From: Straminergon stramineum
Taxonomy: Eukaryota > Streptophyta > Bryopsida > Hypnales > Calliergonaceae
Assembly (NCBI GenBank): GCA_963920665.1
Contig: OY987267.1
Location: 18,352,001-18,416,000, forward strand
Direction: 5' to 3'
Length of the DNA: 64,000 nt
The notes under the pieces are model-generated. The model was not told the origin of the DNA and made no database searches. It saw only the letters and a list, made by a program, of their open reading frames with translations. Below, one piece after another: positions 57,634 through 64,000 of the stretch (its first letter is position 1; each line of letters begins with the position of its first letter). The position numbers and the translations under genes are program-made.

Positions 57634-57692
57634 AGCTCCAAATCTTCCTTCTTGTCTCTATGAAGGACTTCTAGGGGTAAAGTAGAGTATAC

Positions 57693-58271
57693 TTAACCCC
57701 TAAGTGCTCTAACGTCCATCTTCTGGACATTGAACAAATTGAAATTGGAGTCTCATCCTCCTAACTACTTGGATGAAAGTTATTTTAATTTGTGGAGATA
57801 CGTTATCTTGTTGTTGTTCAATTTAAGGGTTGGATTTGATATAAATAGAGTACATATTTTTCTAAAATTAAAAAATGTGCAAGGATGTCAAGTGGTCAAA
57901 CTACATTGACTATAGTTCAAAACTAGATTTGCCAAAATGAGGTCATAGATTTGAAGAATACAAAAATTTCAAAAAATCACCATGAGAAGAGAACCTCATT
58001 TGAAATCCATCCCAACAAATTTTACTCAAAAAATGATAATATTTTGCATGTAATCAAATTTTGAAGGAATTTTGGAATTCCTCTTTCAAAATTTATAATA
58101 AAAGATTGGTGATAGCATTGATGAACCTAACTGTACAAATGAAATCTACAAATCAAAATCTACAAATTTTATTTGTATATCAATTCCAAAATATGCTTCC
58201 AAATAGATCTTTATAACCATTTTTCTCAAATTGTCAATTTTTGTGGATGAATTTGGACGTTTAGGGGTTAA
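57693..58271. mobile_element. piggyBac-type MITE (~580 bp subfamily)
   Basis: TTAACCCCTAAGTGCTC at left and ACGTTTAGGGGTTAA at right, 579 bp, both TTAA intact. The homologous block near 22,830 has no insert. Confidence 0.9.
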
Positions 58272-58414
58272 GGAAGTTGTTGGACCTTTTTTAATTTAAT
58301 TCATGGTATTATTTTTTTCAATTTAAATAAGAGTGTTATTTTAATTAATATACAAAATGATTTGGTATGATTTTATTGCAAATGAATGGATCTAAAATTA
58401 TTTGAAACAACTAG

Positions 58415-59593
58415 TTAATTCCTAAGGGACCGAGGGTGTTTTTCAAGAGACATTGTCCAAAAAGTATGATTCTTTGGTATATTAATCTAAAATGAAAATC
58501 CAAACTTTTTTTATGACACTTCAAATGTACAATATCTTTTGGTAGAATAACTATTGGTACATTTCCAATATCTTTTGTTGGGTGAAACTTTTGAACTTGA
58601 AATTTGGCACATATATTATCAATATAGAGATGATCTTGTAAAAAAATATTTTATAGTAAGAAAACAATTTTCCTACCCTTGAGAGGGTGTCAAAGTTGGT
58701 AGTAGTGAAATTGTCTTTTACAGTGACACCTATTGGTAAGTTTCAAATATCTTTTTGTAAGAAAATCTGTGGACCTTGAAATATAGAAAACATATTATCA
58801 GCATACAAATGATTCCATGACAAAAATTTCTTGGCAAAAGAAAAAAATTTCAGCCCTTGGGAGGGTGTCAAAGTTGGAAGTAGTGAAATTTTCTCACAAC
58901 TATATATGTTGATAGATTTAGAATATCTCTTTTTGTGTAAATCTTTTGGCCTTCAAATTTGGTACGCTTGTTGTTAACATAAAAATGATGTTGTGAAAAA
59001 AATTTCATGGAAAAAACCCATGTTTTTAGCTCTCCAGAGGTTGTCAAAGTTAGTAGCATTGAAATTTTTTTCTTTGTGAATTCAAAAATGCCATTTTGAT
59101 TGGTACCCCATTGTACAACATAGATGACTTATCATTCTGGTAACAAAAATAAGCCATCTATAGTCCACCTACATTTAAGTTTTGAAATTACTAACATCTG
59201 TAGAAATTGATGCCATTAGGTACTCCTTTACTCCCACTCTCAACCCTCTGCCACCTTGTCACCTTCCCTTGCTTGACTCCCTCTTGTTCCCCTCTTGCTC
59301 TCCCTACCATCTACCTTGCCTCACCCCCGCCTTCCTAGCTCTCCACCTCAAATTTCTTTTCCCCCATCATTCTTAACTCTTGCCTATAGTTGCCCAAGGT
59401 GTTGAGGCTTTTTTAGACATGATAACTTCTGATCTACCCATTGTATTTGCACAAAAAAACTTCTCCATGAATGTGGTCATATTATCTACCCTGAATCAAA
59501 ATTTGAAGAACATTCATAAAACTATGACTTCATACGCACCTACCTGATATAACCTATATATGTTCAACAATCATTTAGTCTTTTAGGGGTTAA
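58415..59593. mobile_element. piggyBac-type element, internally deleted, 1.18 kb
   Basis: TTAATTCCTAAGGGACC at left and CTTTTAGGGGTTAA at right. The left 150 bp match the left end of the transposase-bearing element at 60,594. A CT-rich stretch (59,215-59,350) matches 63,660-63,890 of it, so this is probably a deletion derivative. The empty site with a single TTAA is at 22,988-22,991. Confidence 0.88.
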
Positions 59594-60593
59594 TATATGG
59601 AATAATGCAAATAATACAACAAAAAATAATTTTTCAAAATATAATAAGAAAATTGGAAAATTCTATAAATCTCTTAAAATAGATAAGTTAGATTTGAATG
59701 TTATGAAAAATGTGAAAATGATTTAAAAAAATTAAATAGCAACTAGCCATTTGTAACCACTTGTTTGAGATGGTCAACCATATTCTAAAAGAACAACCAA
59801 GATATATATTTTTTGAACTTGGAAATGCATATAGAAAATAAATCATACTTACTATAAACCTCCAAACAATATAGAATTAATTTGTTTTGAAATTCTATCT
59901 AGGGGACCACTTAGGATAGTCAATTTTATGATCATTTCAAATTCATTAGAACAGATAACCATTAGTATTGCAACATCCTAAAATTTCATGTGCTACAAAA
60001 TTGAAGAATCACTATTTTCTAAGAAATAAATTTCAATTATCACATAAAATTGATGTATGGATAATATCGCCATTTCCACCATCATTATAATTTTTACTAC
60101 AGAAGATCATTACTTTCAAGTTGAAATTGAAAATAATAACATAGGTCTTTCTTTGAAAATTAATTAGTGCACCAAATTATTCTTTATTAATGATATTGTT
60201 AAATATGTAGGTAAGATCTCAATCATTCTTCACTTCTCTTATGCCTAATGGTATATTTCCACTTTCCCACTAAGGAGCTCTAATTTTACATCCTTGGTTC
60301 ATTACTTATCTAGAGTTAATATTTTCCTTGGTTGATAAATCCTAAAAGTTTTTAAGAGAAAAATCATCCATTAATGGATATATCAAATTTACTGTTCTAC
60401 AATATCAATCTAAGTTTTTCCATGTTTCAATAATTTGTAAAGATTTAAATATTAAATAAAATTCAAATTTATTAAAAAAATCTTTTTAAAAATTTGAAGG
60501 TTTAAATTGCTTGATAATTTTTAGGTTTTCAATAAATTTAGCCCTAAGAAAACTCTTACATTTTCATCAATTGTTTTTTCTGTGACTTGATTT

Positions 60594-63500
60594 TTAACCC
60601 CTAAAGGACCGGAGGGATGTGTGTGTGTTTCAGGGAGAGATTGTCAGAAATTGTGATTTTTGGGTTTGTTATTCAAAAATGAAAATTGAAACTTTTCTTA
60701 GAAACTTCAACCGTACAAAATTGAAGTAAAGTATATTACCAAAGTGTGGAAAAAATTTCAGCCCATTTCACCGCGCGGATTGAAAGATTATAACGTTCAA
60801 AGTTTAAAAAAAAGTTTTTTTCATCACTGCCCGACAGGGTCAGCAGACTTTGGGCTCTCTTGGAGAATTTTTTTCCTCTACACAAGATTTAGTCTCTTCA
60901 CCATTTAGTTGTATGCCCTCTTAGGTATAGTCATGCAAAATTTTGGAAGCAATTTCAAGTTCTAACTCTATCTAAATGACCTTGCAATACAAAGAGGTAT
61001 AAACAATTGGCTCTACATTGGCCAATTTTTGCAAAATTTTTGTGCATGGAGGAATTTGTTTTTGGAAAATCCAAGAAGTGAAAACAGACATAACAGCACC
61101 TTCTACAAGTGATAATTTTTTCATGATGAAAAAAAATTCTTCCTTCATGTAAGCTAATTTTCCCTCTCCCTTTGTCCATAGTCCTTGGAAAACTAATGTA
61201 TGCCACCAAACAACAATGGGCCCCCTTCTCTCCTACTTGCATCCCTACTCAAGAACACACTTGGGGCATTAGCACTAGCATCAAGAGCCATGTAAGGGAA
61301 CATAATTATTTTCAAATGTGAAGATCAAAATATGTAGAGTTCACCATTGAATGAAATTGTGATTTTTGAAGATAGAATTTCACTACATATATAGTAATCA
61401 TAAATTCTGTTAGTGACTCACCGGTCATTCTTCACTGCATGCTAGAGCATCATGATATACTTCAAAACATCCCCTATGAGCACACATGAACTTCCCATCA
61501 CAATTTCGGCAAAATGTCCATGGCCGCCTTGCACGGTCTTGACAAACAACCCAAAATCCCCAAGTACTTGAAGTAGACGGGTAACAATATGATTTCCTCT
61601 ACGGTTCAACATTTCCTCTCCAATCATGCAAAAGTTGCTGACATATATCTGTCTGAAATTGCAGATGTGTCATAGGCCTTTTGGGATTCTCACCCTTCTG
61701 GCATTCGTCAATATGCATGATGTACATGTTCACAATGGACATGTCAAGTAGAAATAGAAACACCCGGTGCCACCATTTATGTGATCGATTTTGAGCACAG
61801 TATGAAGCTCGCAATTGATCTACCACATCAACTCCATGCATATGCACAGTATATTCATGATGAACCGGTGAAGTTTGAATGTATTCCTTTACGGCTCCAT
61901 TCCTTCATAGCATAGTCACCACTAGGAATTCACAAGAGAATTGAATAGGTCGAGCATTTGTTGATAGTAGAAGCACCAGTCTTTTATCCTTCCAAACAAC
62001 GCAAGTCCTTGCCCTTGATTCCTGCATGTGCCATTCTAAGGTCCCTTGTACACTTCTACTATAAGATTTTGTGTCCTTCAATGCCAAAGGAATGCCGACC
62101 CGGTTCGTGCGAAGAGTTCCCGTAGCATAAATGCCTCTCTAATAATGTCTTGAAAAGACCAATAGAAGTAAAATAGTTGTCCATTACAATCACATGTCCT
62201 TTCCCTTTGTGGTCCCGTAATAAATTGAGAACCACATCATGAGCTAAAGTGGATTCTTGAGATGCAAGAAGACCACTTCTTTCTTGAACTACTGCTTTAC
62301 CACAATAAATTTCAAAATTTGAAACAAATTTGGATAAAGAGTCTGCAAGGCACCATACCTTTATACCTCACTTTTGTGTTTTTTTAAGCATGTATTGACG
62401 TGATGGGCAATAAGAACCTTTGTACCTTATCATCATCTCATCCATGGTGGTATGCTTCCCCAAATGCCAAGCCCTTCGATATGAGTCCTTTATGTCATTG
62501 AGCAACCAACAGAGTTGCTCCATTTTTTCATACCCAGGTAAATTGCATTCACGCACATAAGTAGCCGGATTAGTAAGATGCAAACATTTTACCAATGCCT
62601 CAAATCGCGACCAGCTCATAATCTTGGAAATAATAGGACAATGAAAGATAGACCCTTTCTTGTGCCAATAGGACTTGTGATTCGGTTGACGCTTCATACC
62701 CATGTACAATAGAACCGCCATGAAAGCTTTGAGACATGGTACGGTAATGTCTTTCCAATCCTCCCTGCCCATGGTCTTTCCATTCACATCCCTTTTTGTG
62801 GCATAGCGGTTGATCTCTGAGACAATTCTTTCTAAGACATTGAATGGTCAAAAGATCTCAAATAATTGCATCATGGTGGGCATGTGGTTCCAAAAGAAAT
62901 TGGACCCTAAACTCCTGGTAAATGGCATTGGCTCTGGATCATAAAATGAATGAGTTTTGTTCCATGTGGCATCTCGATACATATATTTTATGGTATTGGT
63001 GTCCCTTTCTGCACCAAGAGCTTCCCCATCACCCTCCTCCTCTTCCTCACTATTTTCCCACTCCTCCATTGAACTATCACTTCCATTGTCCCAAATGGGG
63101 ATGGCCGTTTGCACTCTCTGTCATTGCCTACATACAGCCCTAGGTGTTGGTGGAATGCCATCAAAATACTCCTCGTCTTCAATAAAATACGGAAAGTCAT
63201 AATATGCATTTGCATCCATATCCTGTTGTACATGAAGAAAGGGTTCAAAATTTTAGTGAATATGACCTTCTTGAAAAGAGGGATTTTAATGAATGTATAT
63301 AAATATTTTATAGGATTGTGTATGTCTAAAAAATAGATTTCAAAATCTTATGAATTTGACATCAATGTAAAATTTTATGAATTTGATGCCATGGAATCTA
63401 ATCAGGAATTTAGGAACAACTAAATGGAGATAAAAATGCCAACAAATGATTCACTTTTGAGGTTTATTTCATCTAATACCATGACATGACTGACTTGACT

Positions 63501-64000
63501 ACCAAGACATGACTTGACATGACTAACTTGCAAATTTCTCAATTGCAAAATAAATGAACCACCCCTTGCAAGTAAAGACACTTATGGAGCTAATTTATTT
63601 CATAACCAAAAACTTCACATGATTGATTTGGAAATTCATGAGCTAAAAAGAAATCCAACCTTTGTAAGGAAAGGTACTCACTTCTTGCACTTCCTTTCTT
63701 GCCTAGCCCTCCTCCCTCACCTACACTTCTTCCCTCCCCTGGCCCTTTCTCGACCTCCTCTTGGTCACCTCATCCCTCCCCTTCGCCACCTCAACACTCC
63801 CGCTCACCACTTCCCCCTCTTCCCGCCTACTAGCTCTGTCCTCCTGCCAAACTCCTTCGCCTCCTCCCTTCGAATTGCCGTTTGCACCTTCTAATGGCTC
63901 TATAGCGCCTCCTTCAACGTGCTACACTAGCTCCAAGGTAGATTTCTTTCCTTTATGTTTTCTTGGTATTGTATTTTGATTGTACATGTCAGCATTGTGC
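60594..64000. mobile_element. piggyBac element with transposase remnant (right end beyond window)
   Basis: The left end is TTAACCCCTAAAGGACCGG at 60,594. The interior contains the transposase on the minus strand. The CT-rich stretch near 63,660-63,890 corresponds to one about 370 bp from the right end of the 58,415 element, so the right TTAA is expected near or just past 64,000. Confidence 0.82.
61425..63219 (-). pseudogene. piggyBac transposase, decayed but near full length
   Basis: Read from ATG 63,219 to TGA 61,425 it covers about 598 codons, the usual piggyBac size. An acidic N-terminus (SSMEEWENSEEEEEGD) precedes the DDE_Tnp_1_7 domain: WKDITVPCLKAFMAVLLYMG, TMDEMMIRYKG (first catalytic Asp), HVIVMDNYFTS (second), and VDVVDQLRASYC (third region). 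The C-terminus has the Cys-rich DNA-binding finger (CQDRARRPWTFCRNCDGKF, CAHRGCFEVYHDALAC). It is broken by four in-frame stops, all TGA (63,121, 62,848, 62,368, 61,905), a frameshift near 62,130 and another before the Cys-rich end near 61,600. The enzyme class cuts at TTAA, matching the flanks of the short elements in this window. This copy cannot make active enzyme. Confidence 0.9.

Larger units (their letters stand above)
55640..60320. repeat. Segmental-duplication block, copy C, with nested insertions
   Basis: Host segments 55,640-56,161, 57,634-57,692, 58,272-58,414 and 59,594-60,320 align in order with 22,252-23,780. The intervening pieces are three piggyBac-type elements. The last part (60,216-60,310) also matches the window start. 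No gene. Confidence 0.8.

Noticed and set aside
1..64000. tRNA, rRNA or organellar DNA
   Set aside because: No cloverleaf-like conserved boxes, rRNA segments or organellar genes were noticed on reading both strands; a tRNAscan or Infernal run would be needed to exclude small ones.

Overview
The window looks like nuclear DNA of a land plant, probably a seed-free one (moss, liverwort, fern or lycophyte; this placement is a weak inference). The support is plant-specific protein content: DUF1221 plus kinase proteins, a TMK-type receptor-kinase domain, and PLS-type pentatricopeptide fragments. There is also a GT-AG intron, TTTAGGG-type repeats and long AT-rich spacers full of repeats. I found no rRNA, tRNA, CRISPR or organellar genes.

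Only two loci look like live protein genes, and they are paralogues on the minus strand: a two-exon gene at 10,989-13,887 and a shorter one at 28,391-29,884. Both start with a DUF1221 region followed by an intact protein kinase. The first continues into a second, TMK-like kinase domain that has lost key catalytic residues. In the second locus that half is broken away and survives only as a remnant at 27,271-27,690. Their upstream regions and the AT-rich blocks at 1-1,975 and 23,621-25,930 also match in the same order, so a large tandem segmental duplication made the pair. A third copy of the AT-rich block lies at 55,640-60,320.

The 36-55 kb stretch holds an unrecognised gene family in decay. 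Three copies (37.1-38.8 kb minus, 45.9-47.3 kb plus, 48.7-54.7 kb minus) share an N-terminal domain that I cannot name, followed by acidic and coiled-coil regions; one also has a C-terminal RING finger. A fourth gene (42.5-44.1 kb plus) has a coiled coil and a divergent kinase-like domain. Each of the four has, just upstream and in the same relative orientation, a cluster of degenerate GC-rich repeats. The RING copy is interrupted by a likely solo LTR and by a 2.35 kb hAT-like element that itself carries pentatricopeptide fragments.

The window is also rich in piggyBac-type DNA transposons. A near-complete but decayed piggyBac transposase lies at 61,425-63,219 inside an element that starts at a TTAA at 60,594 and runs past the window edge. 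About ten shorter relatives with TTAA flanks and CCCC-type ends are scattered from 6 to 60 kb, several with a matching empty site elsewhere in the window. Other mobile DNA includes three copies of a TA-flanked MITE of about 420 bp, a long-armed foldback element, and two hairpins that resemble small-RNA precursors.
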